64,000 bases of DNA from JARLGU01 sp036504535 (lineage in GTDB: Bacteria; Armatimonadota; Armatimonadia; Armatimonadales; Capsulimonadaceae). The stretch's first letter is position 1. Each line of letters opens with the position of its first letter. The notes under the pieces were generated by a model, which saw only the letters and a program-made list of their open reading frames with translations, did no database searches and was not told where the DNA came from. Positions 26,543 through 36,711 of the stretch are shown here, one piece after another. Made by a program: the position numbers and the translations under genes. The stretch spans positions 113,456 through 177,455 of the forward strand of contig DASXUY010000021.1 of NCBI GenBank assembly GCA_036504535.1, in the 5' to 3' direction.

Positions 26543-28966
26543 CTACCCCTTCAACGTGACTATCGTTGCCCCCGCACCACCCTCTTCGGGTCCGGCGTCG
26601 GCGAAATCTTCGACATAGGGGTGCGCTTTTAGGCGCTCGTGAACGACACGTCGCAGCGTCCCAGTCCCTTTACCATGGACAATGCGTGCGCGGGTAATCC
26701 CTGCCGCTTGGGCTGATTCGAGGTACCCCTCAAGACTCATCGCAGCTTCGTCGGCGCGGAAACCCAGCAGCGTCAATTGCGACGATGTCTCAGCCGCCTC
26801 CATCATGCGTGACTCGCCCCCGCCACCTTCACTTTGCGCCACTACAGACCCACCCGACGCCTTCGGTGGTGGCGGCGACGATACCGGTGTGCCGATCAGG
26901 AGAAGATCGGCGACCGTGGCCATAACGCGTAGCCTTCCGACCTGAACCGGCAACTTTTCGCCGCCAACGGGGTCGCTGAGCACAATCCCCGTCAGCCCCA
27001 GAGTCGACACGCGAACATGATCGCCAGCCTTCAATGGTCGCTGCGGGACAGCGACCACCTCATCGTCCAGAGTCGCCTTCGGCAGCGCGAGGAGCTCATC
27101 GATCTCGTCCACCACTTCACGCTCAACATCGCGCAGCTCGTCGCGAGCCTGCGAGCGAGCGCGGTCAGCGTCCCCAGATCGTGCCTTACGCTTCATGTCA
27201 TCGACAAGCCGCTGGGACTTTTCCTGAGCCTTGCGGATAATCTCGCGGGCCTCGGCCAGCGCCTTGGCCCGTATTTCGTGGCGCAGTTGCTCGTAGCGGC
27301 TTAGCTCCTGCTCCGCCTGCTCGCGGAGCCCCCTCGCCTCTTTGCGCGCCCGCTGCGCTGCTTCCGCTTCGCTGAACGCGGCGCGCTTGGCCTCTTCCAA
27401 GCTGCGAATCACGTCTGCGGTCTCGTTATCCTGACCCGCCAAAAGTTCCCGCGCCTCGTCGAGCACCTCAGTCGGCAGCCCGAGCCGACCGGCTATAGCA
27501 ATCGCGTTGCTGGAGCCGGGAACGCCTTGGAGCAACCGATAAGTCGGGCGGAGCGACACATCGTCGAACTCAACACTGGCGTTTTGGACGCCGTCCGTCA
27601 TGTAGGCAAACGATTTCAATTCGCCGTAGTGACTGGTCGCCACAACACGCGCATTTCGGCGCAGCAGAAACTGCAGAAGGGCTCGCGCCAAAGCCGCGCC
27701 TTCGCCCGGGTCCGTCCCCGCGCCTACTTCGTCAAAGAGCACAAGCGCATTCGGGCCCGCCTCGTTCAAGACACGAGCTATATTGGTAATGTGGGAGCTA
27801 AAAGTGGAGAGCGACTGCTGGATACTCTGCTCGTCGCCAATATCGGAAAAGACCTGGTTGTACACATGGATCAACGCCCGGGCCGCTGGCACATGCAGTC
27901 CGCTTTGCGCCATCAACGTCAAAAGGCCAAGAGTCTTCAGCGTGACCGTCTTACCGCCTGTGTTCGGACCCGTAATCAGCAGCACACGATTCTGCGGCTC
28001 GCCGATCACGATATCGATAGGCACGACCCTCTCGGGATCAATCAGCGGGTGACGCGCCGAGAGCAGCCGCGTGATCCCCTGAGCATTTAGCTCCGGCTCG
28101 ACCGCATTCATGCGGTCCGCGAGGCGTGCGCGCGATGCGATATAATCGATCTCCGCGAGCGTCTCGACCGTCCCCCATAGTTCGGGCTCAACTCGCCGCA
28201 CAGCGTCGGTCAGCTTCAGCAGGATGCGAAGCACCTCCTGACGCTCCCGCACCTCCATCTCGCGTACTTCATTTCCAAGCTCAACCACAGCGGCAGGTTC
28301 GATAAACAACGTCGCGCCGCTGGACGATGTATCGTGCACAATCCCGCCAAATGCTTGCCGATGCTCCGCCTTCACGGGCACACACGCTCGGTCCGCACGC
28401 TGGACGATAACCGGGTCCTGCAAGTACGTCCGCAGCGGCCCTGAGATCATCGCGTTCAGCTTTTCGCGCAAGCGGTTCTCGGCAGTTCGTCGTCGTGAGC
28501 GTATTCGCGCCAACTCCGGCGACGCGGAATCCAGCACGCTCCCATTCGGCGCAATCGCGCCGCCGATCTCGTTCTCCAGCGGTTGAAACGTGCCCAACTG
28601 GCTGCCGTAACGCGTCAGCAGCGGCCACATTGCCTGCTCCGCCTTGGCAAGGAACGATTTAAGCGACCGCGCCGCCCCCGCCGTTCCCGCCACATCGATC
28701 AACTGGTCCGGTTCGAGCGACCCGCCAATCGACGCCTGACGCAAGGCTGGCCGAATATCGGACACGCCCCCAAGCGGGATTGCCCCCTTGATCGATAGCA
28801 TCTTGCGCGCTTCGGACGTCTCATCCAGCCGCCGCTGCACCGTAAACAGCGCATCCTCCGGCTGCATGGCGAGCGCCTTCTCGACTCCTAGCGAGCAAGA
28901 CGCTTCGCCAGCGAGCTGCTCTCGGATTGCCTCATATTCAAGTGTTCTTAGCGAATGGTCGTTCAT
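26543..28966 (-). CDS. mutS2: MutS2 ATPase with Smr domain
   Basis: An 807-residue MutS2. The N-terminal helical core and clamp precede the ATPase with Walker A GPNTGGKT near residue 336, then VLFDEVGAGTDPGEGAALA (Walker B and signature). A long Ala/Glu/Arg-rich coiled coil (~500-620) leads to a KOW-like region and the C-terminal Smr nuclease domain (ITRARIVHGKGTGTLRRVV). It lacks the mismatch-binding domain of MutS1. Known roles in relatives are suppression of homologous recombination and rescue of collided ribosomes. It lies 4 bp after a small conserved gene. Confidence 0.96.
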   Translation of the reverse strand: MNDHSLRTLEYEAIREQLAGEASCSLGVEKALAMQPEDALFTVQRRLDETSEARKMLSIKGAIPLGGVSDIRPALRQASIGGSLEPDQLIDVAGTAGAARSLKSFLAKAEQAMWPLLTRYGSQLGTFQPLENEIGGAIAPNGSVLDSASPELARIRSRRRTAENRLREKLNAMISGPLRTYLQDPVIVQRADRACVPVKAEHRQAFGGIVHDTSSSGATLFIEPAAVVELGNEVREMEVRERQEVLRILLKLTDAVRRVEPELWGTVETLAEIDYIASRARLADRMNAVEPELNAQGITRLLSARHPLIDPERVVPIDIVIGEPQNRVLLITGPNTGGKTVTLKTLGLLTLMAQSGLHVPAARALIHVYNQVFSDIGDEQSIQQSLSTFSSHITNIARVLNEAGPNALVLFDEVGAGTDPGEGAALARALLQFLLRRNARVVATSHYGELKSFAYMTDGVQNASVEFDDVSLRPTYRLLQGVPGSSNAIAIAGRLGLPTEVLDEARELLAGQDNETADVIRSLEEAKRAAFSEAEAAQRARKEARGLREQAEQELSRYEQLRHEIRAKALAEAREIIRKAQEKSQRLVDDMKRKARSGDADRARSQARDELRDVEREVVDEIDELLALPKATLDDEVVAVPQRPLKAGDHVRVSTLGLTGIVLSDPVGGEKLPVQVGRLRVMATVADLLLIGTPVSSPPPPKASGGSVVAQSEGGGGESRMMEAAETSSQLTLLGFRADEAAMSLEGYLESAQAAGITRARIVHGKGTGTLRRVVHERLKAHPYVEDFADAGPEEGGAGATIVTLKG

Positions 28967-28970
28967 TTTC

Positions 28971-29315
28971 TTACTGCCGCGCCGATACTGAGACGTAAAT
29001 CTCGGCGGGTGGCGTTTCGAAGTACTTCAGAAGCGCAGGACATAGCCAGCCTTCTAGATCCAGTGAGTCCGACCGGTACACATTCCCGCTCATTTCGGCG
29101 CGCTGCCACACTAGCTTGTCCTGGTATCCAGGAAAAGGTTGTCCCGAAAACAAAGCTCGAAACCCTGTTTCCGCGTTGGGAATATGGGCAACTAATCGAT
29201 CTATGATTGTGTCAACCCCCGCAACAAAAGGCTCTTGGACAAGTCCAACTCTCTCATCGTCGAATACCCACATCCCTTCAAATTTGTAAGGTGCAATAAC
29301 ATTAATGGCGTTCAT
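28971..29315 (-). CDS. Small conserved protein with GMWVFDD motif
   Basis: A 114-residue soluble protein. The segment NVIAPYKFEGMWVFDDERVG is distinctive and is, from memory, shared with a short family of unknown function (DUF6717-like); the rest (VQEPFVAGVDTIIDRL) is also typical. The ATG at 29315 starts the conserved part; the longer frame upstream is unlikely. It lies 4 bp upstream of mutS2 and is probably cotranscribed. No function can be assigned. Confidence 0.65.
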   Translation of the reverse strand: MNAINVIAPYKFEGMWVFDDERVGLVQEPFVAGVDTIIDRLVAHIPNAETGFRALFSGQPFPGYQDKLVWQRAEMSGNVYRSDSLDLEGWLCPALLKYFETPPAEIYVSVSARQ

Positions 29316-29560
29316 GACAAATAGTCTCGCGATCAACTTGATTTGGCTATTTCTGCTACCTATGGATACCAGCATACAACCACTGTTGATCTATCGCGTA
29401 ACTACACGACTTCGCTAAAGCACTAGCTCCAACAATGTGCCGTCGTAGCGCCGTCCGCATTCTACCCCGCCCGCAGGCACGGAGGTATAATCCTGCTGCG
29501 CGAGCCGGGCTAGCCTGAGCCTTGCAACAATTTGCCCTCACCTCAAAAAGGACCTTACCC

Positions 29561-31099
29561 ATGACATGGCGCACCGCCAGATCCTGTGACATTACGGCAG
29601 CAATTATCCTCTTACTCTGCGCCGCGTTTCGCCTCTGGTACGGTGCGGCACATGAGTTGGTGTCCGACGAAGCCTACTACTGGCAGTGGTCGCGCCACCT
29701 CGACTACGGCTACTATGACAATACGCCGCTGCTCGCTTATGTCATCCACTTTTTCGTGCAGTTGTTCGGCGATACGGAGCTTGGGGTACGGGCCGGTGCG
29801 GTGTCGTGTGTGCTCGGTATGTCGGCTTTCGTTTACCTGATCGCCAGACGGCTCTTCTCGCCGCAGATCGGGCTTATTAGCGTCGCCATCCTCAACATCG
29901 TGCCGCTGGCAGCGGATGCATCGTTCCTCATGACCTGCGACCCGCCCCAGCTATTGTTGTGGGCGATGACGGTGTATGTCGTCAAAGTCGCCATCGATAG
30001 CGAAGGGGCGTGCGCGACGCGGCTCTGGCTGATCGGCGGCGTTCTTGCAGGCCTCACCATCATGGCGAAGCTGAACGGACTCATCATCCTGCCAGCCGTA
30101 TTCCTGTACCTGCTTCTATCCCCTCAGTCGCGCCACTGGCTCAAACGGCCAGAGCCATACATCGCCGCCGTAATCGCAATCGCCATCCTCACGCCGTTCC
30201 TCTACTGGAACCACATTCACGAGAACGCCTACTGGCAGCACGGCCACCAGATGAGCCAGCGCGGCCGCGACAAGCCCAACTTTCCGATACGCGGTTTCGG
30301 GGACTTCCTCGGAGCTCAAGCTATCCTCATTTCGCCGCTCTTCTACCTAACGTACCTTCGCTTGATGCCCAAGTGGCGCGACACTGCTAGCGGCGAGAAG
30401 GGTGACGCATGGTTGTACCTGTGGTGTTGTTCCGCACCGGTAACGTTCATCACAGCATGCGTTTCGTTGCACAACAAGGTCGAAGGAAACTGGGCCGTCG
30501 CGGCATACGTCACCGGCATCATCATGATCGCGGTCGCCATGGCGCATTCGTGGAAGCGCATGGGGATGCGGGTGTGGCACATAACCGGGATCGTGCTATC
30601 ACTCACTATCAGCACGGCTGCATTCATCATGCCATGGCTCATCGGCACGCTGCACGTCAAAGCCGACGCCAAAATCGACCGTAGCACCGAGATGGTGGGC
30701 TGGAAATCAATGGCAAGCCGCGTTGCCGATGAGCGAGAAAGCCTCGGCGGCGCAGCAAAGTGCTTCGTGTTCGGGTTCAACTACCGACTGCCGTCTCAAG
30801 CCGCATTCTACCTGCCAGACAAGCCGATCACCTACAGCCTCGCGCTTCACGCTCGCGCAAACAACTACATGTTCTGGGAAGACGTCAACAAGCGGATCGG
30901 CGACAACGCTGTCTTCATCAACGACTCCGAAACCACCGAGGGCCTCGACGAATGCCGCGCCATCTTCGACAAAGTCGAAGTCGCCAAGCCCATCGATATC
31001 TATCAGGCTCCGTACGCCAAACCGATACGCACCATCCAGGTCTTCAGGTGTCACGGCTTCAAAGGCTACGACCGCAAGCGGTGGCAGGACGGGTGGTAG
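29561..31099 (+). CDS. ArnT/PMT-like membrane glycosyltransferase (GT39/GT83)
   Basis: A 512-residue integral membrane enzyme with about ten hydrophobic segments. The first periplasmic loop has HELVSDEAYYWQWSRHLDYG, whose DEAYYW motif is characteristic of the polyprenol-phosphate-sugar-dependent ArnT / dolichyl-mannosyltransferase superfamily, and the paired acidic residues there are catalytic in relatives. The C-terminal ~130 residues form a soluble periplasmic domain. The ATG at 29561 follows AAAAAGGA by 8 bp. It is probably a lipid- or protein-modifying transferase. A TATAAT-like sequence is present at 29486-29491. Confidence 0.86.
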   Translation: MTWRTARSCDITAAIILLLCAAFRLWYGAAHELVSDEAYYWQWSRHLDYGYYDNTPLLAYVIHFFVQLFGDTELGVRAGAVSCVLGMSAFVYLIARRLFSPQIGLISVAILNIVPLAADASFLMTCDPPQLLLWAMTVYVVKVAIDSEGACATRLWLIGGVLAGLTIMAKLNGLIILPAVFLYLLLSPQSRHWLKRPEPYIAAVIAIAILTPFLYWNHIHENAYWQHGHQMSQRGRDKPNFPIRGFGDFLGAQAILISPLFYLTYLRLMPKWRDTASGEKGDAWLYLWCCSAPVTFITACVSLHNKVEGNWAVAAYVTGIIMIAVAMAHSWKRMGMRVWHITGIVLSLTISTAAFIMPWLIGTLHVKADAKIDRSTEMVGWKSMASRVADERESLGGAAKCFVFGFNYRLPSQAAFYLPDKPITYSLALHARANNYMFWEDVNKRIGDNAVFINDSETTEGLDECRAIFDKVEVAKPIDIYQAPYAKPIRTIQVFRCHGFKGYDRKRWQDGW

Positions 31100-31228
31100 G
31101 CGGGGGAGGCAGGTAGGCGAGAAGGGCAGAAGTTGTAAGGCAGAGGTACCTACCCCTCGAACCTTTACCCGAGAGGCGTTTAAATGTACTCCTTAGCCAC
31201 CCCGATTCAAGCGTAGTAGGATGCGGCG

Positions 31229-34036
31229 CTACTTAGCCCCATGCATGCGAAGAATGTGGGCAACGTCGGATTTTGGTTTCGCATGCGCCAATGCGGTTTT
31301 TCCCGCGTGATCCTTGGCATTTACCTTTGCTCCCGCTGCAATGAGCGCAGCGATGCAATCCGGGTCACCCCATTCCGCGGCGTGCATCAACGCCGTTTGG
31401 CCCTCGGCGTCGATAGCGTTGACCTTAACGCCTTTCGAAATCAGCAGGTTGATCGTTTGAACGTCATGAGCCACCATGAGAGTCGTTTCGCCGGTTTCAA
31501 ATTGATCCGTCGCTTTCGCGCCGTGGGCGAGTAAGAGTTTGACGCATTCAAAGTTGCGCATGCTGCAGGCTTCCAGGATCGGCGACAGGCCGTTCTCTTG
31601 TTTCAGGTTGGGATTAGCGCCATGATCGAGGAGGAAGCGGATGACGTCCATACGGCCCGAGTTCGCTGCGGCTATTAGGGCAGTGTTTCCAGAAAGGTCG
31701 CGCGCGTTGACATCCGCGCCTTTATCGACGAGCAGCTTCAAAACCTTTACTGGCACACCCTGCGATGCGATCATGAGGACGGATCTGCCATCGGCGCTCA
31801 CCTCGTTCACATTCGCCCCGCGCGAGACGAGAAACGTAATAACGTCTGCATTTCCGCCAGCAGCCCCGGCGATAATGGGAGTTGGCTCCTTCGATTTCTT
31901 CTGGTTGACATTGGCGCCTTTGGAAACCAGATACGTGACAATCTCAATCGAGCCGCGCATAGCCGAATCTACAAGTGCGTTATCGATCCCCTGCTTTCGG
32001 GCGGATTCGAGACTGGCATTTTCAAGGAGAGTGCGGACGCAATCGATATGCTTCATATAAGCAGCCTCGCACAGTGCGGTATCGCCGCTTTCCGAGACCG
32101 CATTCACGTTGGCTCCCTTCGAAAGAAGCAATTTTAAGCAACGGATGCTGCCTGACGAAGCCGCCTGATTTAACAGAGGCGACCTTGGAGAAGTCAGGAA
32201 CCCCGGATCGGCTCCCTTCGAAATAAGTAACTCAGCGCCGTCAACATCGTCGTTGCGTATAGTTGCCTTAAGCGCTATATTTCGCGCGTCGATGCTTGGG
32301 CCAGCATCCAGAGCAGACTGAATCGCCGTAATGGAAACAGTTGTGCGAGGAGAGTATGGTGAACTGACCCATAAGCTAAGGAGCGCCGCATCGGCGCTCG
32401 CTGTCTTGTCGCCCTTAAGCAATGCGACAATTTCAGTGTTGGCAGCCGCCGCGTCTAGAGCGGTCCTCCCCGTTTTGTCTTTTGCGGCGATATCTGCTCC
32501 GTGAGCGATTAGCACTTTCACGGTTTCGACCCGATTTGCGCACGCGGCGGTCATCAAGGGCGCGATCCCGTCCCCACTTCTTGCGTTGACATCCGCGCCA
32601 TGCGCTACGAGCAATTCGATGATTTCGACTGAGCTTGTTCCAACTGAGATCCCCAACGCCGTACTATCGTTCCAGCCCTTCGCATTGACATTCGCACCGT
32701 GCGCGATAAGAGCCTTCGCGCACTCGAGCGCGTCCCCTGAGCAGGCAATCATGAGAGCGGTGTAGCGCGCATTTCGACTGTTGGGATCCGCCCCATGGGC
32801 GAGCAGGGTGTTCATGCAAGCTGCATCCGACAGGCCAGCAGCTGCCACCACAGGAGGGGTCCCGGTTGATTGTTTAGCGTTCGCCCGCCATCCTTTATTC
32901 AACAGGAGGTTTACGACATCGACATCGCCACCTTTCACGGCCGCGGTCAGCAAAGAATCACCGTACATGTCTGAGACCTTTGTGTCCGCGCCCTTTGAGA
33001 GCAAAAGCGCCACAAAAGCTGCTCGGCCCTTATGGCGACCGGGTATTGACGGGTTTACAGCGGCCATCAGTATCGAAGGGGCGAGTGTTGTTTCGCCGGT
33101 AATGCCCGCGCCATGCGCCAGTAAGTAGGTTGCGACGTCGTAATTGCCAAATTCGACGGCGTATCCGATAGGGGTATGCCGCGCACGATCTTTGGCATTT
33201 ACGTCAAGCCCCTTGGAAACCAAGTACTTGGTACATACGAGGCTTCCCGCCTCGACAGCGCTGTACAGGGCATTCTGGCCGAGTTTCGATTTCGCACTTA
33301 TGTCAAGGCCTCTCGAAACCAGGAATTCGAGGCACGCGGCGCTCTTTGCCCTTGCAGCGTAACTTATGGCCGTCTTCCCTTCGGGATCGGTTTCGCGAAT
33401 GGCGAGCCGGTGCGCAATCAGATACTTAACCAGGGCCACGTTACCCGATGACGCCGCCGCCAATAGGCATGTTCTGCCAAAGACCTTATCCTTAGCTCGT
33501 AGATCTGCACCGTGCGTAACGAGATAGTCAACGATTTCAAGATTGCCAATCCCGCATGCAGTTATAACGGGACCGCTCCCCGCTTGCGTTTTTGGATTGA
33601 CCGATAGTCCCTTTTCGACAAAGTACTTGACGCACCCGATGTTGCCGGACTGAGCAGCGTACTCGAGCAACGAGTTGCCACCAAGGTCTTGGGCGTGGAT
33701 ATTGGCACCCTTGTCGACAAGAAACCTGACGATGTCGACATTACCTGCCGTAGCAGCGCAGGTGAGTGGCGTAAATTTCAGAATTGGCATCGATGCGTTC
33801 ACGTTGGCTCCGGCGTCGAGCGCCTTTTGAACATCGCCAACGCTCGCTTTACTCGCCCTGGCGGAGTCGAACATCGGCATTCCAACGTAATCGTCCTGCA
33901 CAGTCCAAAGCGCAAAAAGGGCCGCATCGGGCTTCGACAACCCATCGGTCACCGCTGGCGAGGCGAAAGCGGATCCGTGGACCGTAATGGCTACAATCAG
34001 TAGTGTGAGCAGAAACGGACAAGGTTTAGTCGTCAT
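31229..34036 (-). CDS. Large secreted ankyrin-repeat protein
   Basis: A 935-residue protein with a signal peptide (LLTLLIVAITVHGSAFASP) and roughly two dozen ankyrin repeats with the usual GADVNARD / ALMIAAxxG spacing. It contains an internal duplication: DAALFALW near residue 37 followed by a VQKALDAGANV repeat start recurs near residue 550 as DAALLSLW and IQSALDAGPSI. So two similar blocks, ~510 and ~385 residues, appear fused. No catalytic domain is visible. Ankyrin arrays mediate protein-protein binding; a periplasmic or extracellular adhesion or scaffold role is inferred only. Confidence 0.93.
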   Translation of the reverse strand: MTTKPCPFLLTLLIVAITVHGSAFASPAVTDGLSKPDAALFALWTVQDDYVGMPMFDSARASKASVGDVQKALDAGANVNASMPILKFTPLTCAATAGNVDIVRFLVDKGANIHAQDLGGNSLLEYAAQSGNIGCVKYFVEKGLSVNPKTQAGSGPVITACGIGNLEIVDYLVTHGADLRAKDKVFGRTCLLAAASSGNVALVKYLIAHRLAIRETDPEGKTAISYAARAKSAACLEFLVSRGLDISAKSKLGQNALYSAVEAGSLVCTKYLVSKGLDVNAKDRARHTPIGYAVEFGNYDVATYLLAHGAGITGETTLAPSILMAAVNPSIPGRHKGRAAFVALLLSKGADTKVSDMYGDSLLTAAVKGGDVDVVNLLLNKGWRANAKQSTGTPPVVAAAGLSDAACMNTLLAHGADPNSRNARYTALMIACSGDALECAKALIAHGANVNAKGWNDSTALGISVGTSSVEIIELLVAHGADVNARSGDGIAPLMTAACANRVETVKVLIAHGADIAAKDKTGRTALDAAAANTEIVALLKGDKTASADAALLSLWVSSPYSPRTTVSITAIQSALDAGPSIDARNIALKATIRNDDVDGAELLISKGADPGFLTSPRSPLLNQAASSGSIRCLKLLLSKGANVNAVSESGDTALCEAAYMKHIDCVRTLLENASLESARKQGIDNALVDSAMRGSIEIVTYLVSKGANVNQKKSKEPTPIIAGAAGGNADVITFLVSRGANVNEVSADGRSVLMIASQGVPVKVLKLLVDKGADVNARDLSGNTALIAAANSGRMDVIRFLLDHGANPNLKQENGLSPILEACSMRNFECVKLLLAHGAKATDQFETGETTLMVAHDVQTINLLISKGVKVNAIDAEGQTALMHAAEWGDPDCIAALIAAGAKVNAKDHAGKTALAHAKPKSDVAHILRMHGAK

Positions 34037-34231
34037 CGGCGGTCTCCGTCGGATAATCATCGCCCAAGTGGTCTGGAGCTGTGATATTCATCCCTAACCA
34101 CCATAAATCCTCTGCTAAATGGAAGATTTGCTAAATTGTGAATTTTCCACAACACGATTAATAATGGTTATTTCGGCTTTATGCGGGTTGGTGAGTGAAA
34201 GGCATTTCAACCCCTAGTCACCACCCCCACC

Positions 34232-36667
34232 CTACCCAGCGCTTATCCTAAGCTCCGCCTGCTCGCCGGTAGCAGGTAGCAGCACTTGCCCGATCCCGCG
34301 CTCATCGTCAAATTCCGCCGCTACCTCTCGCCCTCCAATAGTAACGCTTGCGGCTCGCGGCGCGCCGAAGCGCAACCATGTGTCCACTGGCAACGCGACG
34401 CTAGCGACAAGCTCACCGCCGCCAGTAACATCGACCGTGTGCACGATACCGCCGTGTAGGGCCAATATCACCGGCGAGGATGGGCGTAATGCCGTCCTCC
34501 TATATCGAATCTCGAGGTATGTAATATCCACGATGTCGTACGGAACCTTGCATGAGCCGACAACGGGGATGTCGTTGACGGTCAAACTCTCCGGAAAATC
34601 TCCTGCACCTTCTAGTTCGATGCGCGCTTGGTACCCCGTAAAGCAAGCATCGTCTAGTACAACTTTCTGCTCCAGGCCGGGCCCAAAGGTTATTCCCCCG
34701 CTGTCGTAGTCGATACCCGCAACACTTGTCACCGCCGCCATGTACCAACTCTTCGCCGAGAACGGCTGCTTGCCGCCAGGAGCGTCGGGCGTTCCGCTCT
34801 CGTTCGCGGTCACCATCGTATACGCTTCCGGGATTGTCAACTGGCTCCAGAACCAACCGACGCTGTCGAGCCACGTCGTCAGCGCCGCCTGATCGCCAGC
34901 AACCGCGAGGCAGCGCGTATCGAACACGTCGGTGATTGGCCACGCTTGCCCAAGCTGATTGTGGTCGCCATTGAAGGCATTGTCCCAGCGTGGATACGGC
35001 AAGAACCCACGATGCGTGGCGTGGTGCTCCGCGATAAACTTGGCGCAATCCTTCAGCTTCCCCGGCGCGAGATCGGCGCAGAACGGGCTTTGCCACAGCA
35101 TGGCGTGCGACGGATAGCTCTTGCGCTGCTCGCCCGTCTCGGAATCCACAGAGTCGACGAAATAGTTGCGATCACTATCCCAAAACGCGTCAGTGAACGA
35201 CTTTTCGAGCAGCCTTGCCGCCGCATTCGCTTCAGCGACTGTAGCGGTGTCACGTTGTTTCGCGGCAAGTATCGCCATGCAGCGCACACCTTGATACAGG
35301 ATCGAATTGTTGAACGAGCTGCAATCGTGGCCCGTATGCCCAGCGCAGATCGGAAAGTCTGGCCAAAGCGCGGGACCTGTCCCAAGTGCGGCCTCTGTCC
35401 GCGACGCGAGGGCACGCTTAAAGATCTCCTTTGCGAAGGAGTAAACTTCGTTCACCAAAGCGCTGTCAGCCATATACACAACATAAGCATGCAACGCAAT
35501 CAAATACAGACATTGAGCGCCAGCTGCCTGAGGAATCCGCACCTTAAGCTCTCGCGTAAACTGGTGTCCGACCCCCAATTCCGGGTCGGCGGTGTTCTTG
35601 TAGAACAAAAGCATGTCCCAAACGAGCCTTTGTCGGCCAGAGATCAATAATGCTTCTGCGCACATAAGCGTGTCCCATCCCCACACCCAATAGTGCATGT
35701 TGGCGGCACGCATAGCACCGGGAGCGCCCTCGACAAACAACGATGCCACAACCTCCGGCGAATTCGCGAAGAAGGACGATACTGCGTCATTACCGATCTC
35801 AAGACGAGGTGAGAAGTCAACCAACCGCCGCGCCTCCGACTCGCGATCACTCACAAGATCAGGCAGCTTGTCCCTCATCGCCGCTGTCTGCGCCTCTAGC
35901 TTTGCCTCGCTCGAAGCAAATAACAGAGCCACTGATTTCGATCCGCTCGCGAACTCCGATGACGACACATACGTCCGTCCCCGGTGTGTCTTCACGTTAA
36001 GCTCGCCGTCGGTCACGAGCGATATATACACAGTGCCTTCCCTCAGCCCCGTCGAGCGCGTTGTCAGCCCAACGGCGTCGTACCGCACCGACATATCGTC
36101 GATGGCCCGATGCCACGCCTCATCGGAGAGCCTGTCGTGGACCGTGCAGCTAATTGCCCCGTCCTCGCCCACCGCCCAGTCGCTCCACGTCCGTTCCAAA
36201 TCGCCGTGCGACATTCGACGAGTGTGTTCATGATGCTCAAGCTGGAGCGACAGCGAAACGCCGCGCGGATTGGCGACACACTCCACCGTATAAACGAGCG
36301 CGCTATCGAGAAGTGTCATATGGTGAACGAACTCAAGCCCAAGCGAATCGATACGAAACCGGCTCGCGTATCCAAACGCGAAATGCTCTGTATCGCTGAA
36401 CTCCATGGTGTACGGCACGCCGCCCGCGACGACTTGAAGGCGGAACAGCCGCACGTAAGCCGACGACGCGTCTGCCTCAAAATACGTTGAAGGAGACCCC
36501 ATCGGAACGTCGCCGTAAAAGACTATCTGATGCAAACCGCCCCAATACGTCATCGAAGCGCCCATGCGACCCGAGCCGTACGTGACATACGGCACCCCGA
36601 CGCCATCCGGAGAGTACGGCATGGTCCTGTCGAATTGAACTGAAAATGGAAATGTGGATTGTGTCAT
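34232..36667 (-). CDS. Six-hairpin (alpha/alpha)6 glycoside hydrolase
   Basis: An 811-residue protein without a signal peptide. The first ~270 residues are a beta-sandwich; the middle (~310-650) is a helical (alpha/alpha)6 barrel with MHYWVWGWDTLMCAEAL, then SSFNNSILYQGVRCMA, then LGQAWPITDVFDTRC; the C-terminal ~120 residues are beta-rich. The layout resembles GH63/GH78-like hydrolases. Catalytic acids cannot be assigned with confidence (the WDT Asp is a candidate). Substrate is unknown. Upstream, the ComEC-like gene ends 44 bp before it on the same strand. Confidence 0.75.
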   Translation of the reverse strand: MTQSTFPFSVQFDRTMPYSPDGVGVPYVTYGSGRMGASMTYWGGLHQIVFYGDVPMGSPSTYFEADASSAYVRLFRLQVVAGGVPYTMEFSDTEHFAFGYASRFRIDSLGLEFVHHMTLLDSALVYTVECVANPRGVSLSLQLEHHEHTRRMSHGDLERTWSDWAVGEDGAISCTVHDRLSDEAWHRAIDDMSVRYDAVGLTTRSTGLREGTVYISLVTDGELNVKTHRGRTYVSSSEFASGSKSVALLFASSEAKLEAQTAAMRDKLPDLVSDRESEARRLVDFSPRLEIGNDAVSSFFANSPEVVASLFVEGAPGAMRAANMHYWVWGWDTLMCAEALLISGRQRLVWDMLLFYKNTADPELGVGHQFTRELKVRIPQAAGAQCLYLIALHAYVVYMADSALVNEVYSFAKEIFKRALASRTEAALGTGPALWPDFPICAGHTGHDCSSFNNSILYQGVRCMAILAAKQRDTATVAEANAAARLLEKSFTDAFWDSDRNYFVDSVDSETGEQRKSYPSHAMLWQSPFCADLAPGKLKDCAKFIAEHHATHRGFLPYPRWDNAFNGDHNQLGQAWPITDVFDTRCLAVAGDQAALTTWLDSVGWFWSQLTIPEAYTMVTANESGTPDAPGGKQPFSAKSWYMAAVTSVAGIDYDSGGITFGPGLEQKVVLDDACFTGYQARIELEGAGDFPESLTVNDIPVVGSCKVPYDIVDITYLEIRYRRTALRPSSPVILALHGGIVHTVDVTGGGELVASVALPVDTWLRFGAPRAASVTIGGREVAAEFDDERGIGQVLLPATGEQAELRISAG

Positions 36668-36711
36668 TGATTCCGATACTTTCGAGAATTTGTTGAATGG
36701 TACTGGAGAGC

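Noticed and set aside
27527..28090. Long open frame antisense to mutS2 (187 codons)
   Set aside because: Sense coding by mutS2 is certain; high-GC codon use creates such shadows.
34136..34152. TTGTG-N7-CACAA palindrome upstream of the ankyrin gene, similar to the Rex site
   Set aside because: The spacing is one base shorter than the Rex operator, so the half-sites would be out of register.
34946..35650. 234-codon open frame antisense to the six-hairpin glycosidase
   Set aside because: The sense frame has clear protein family features; the antisense frame does not.
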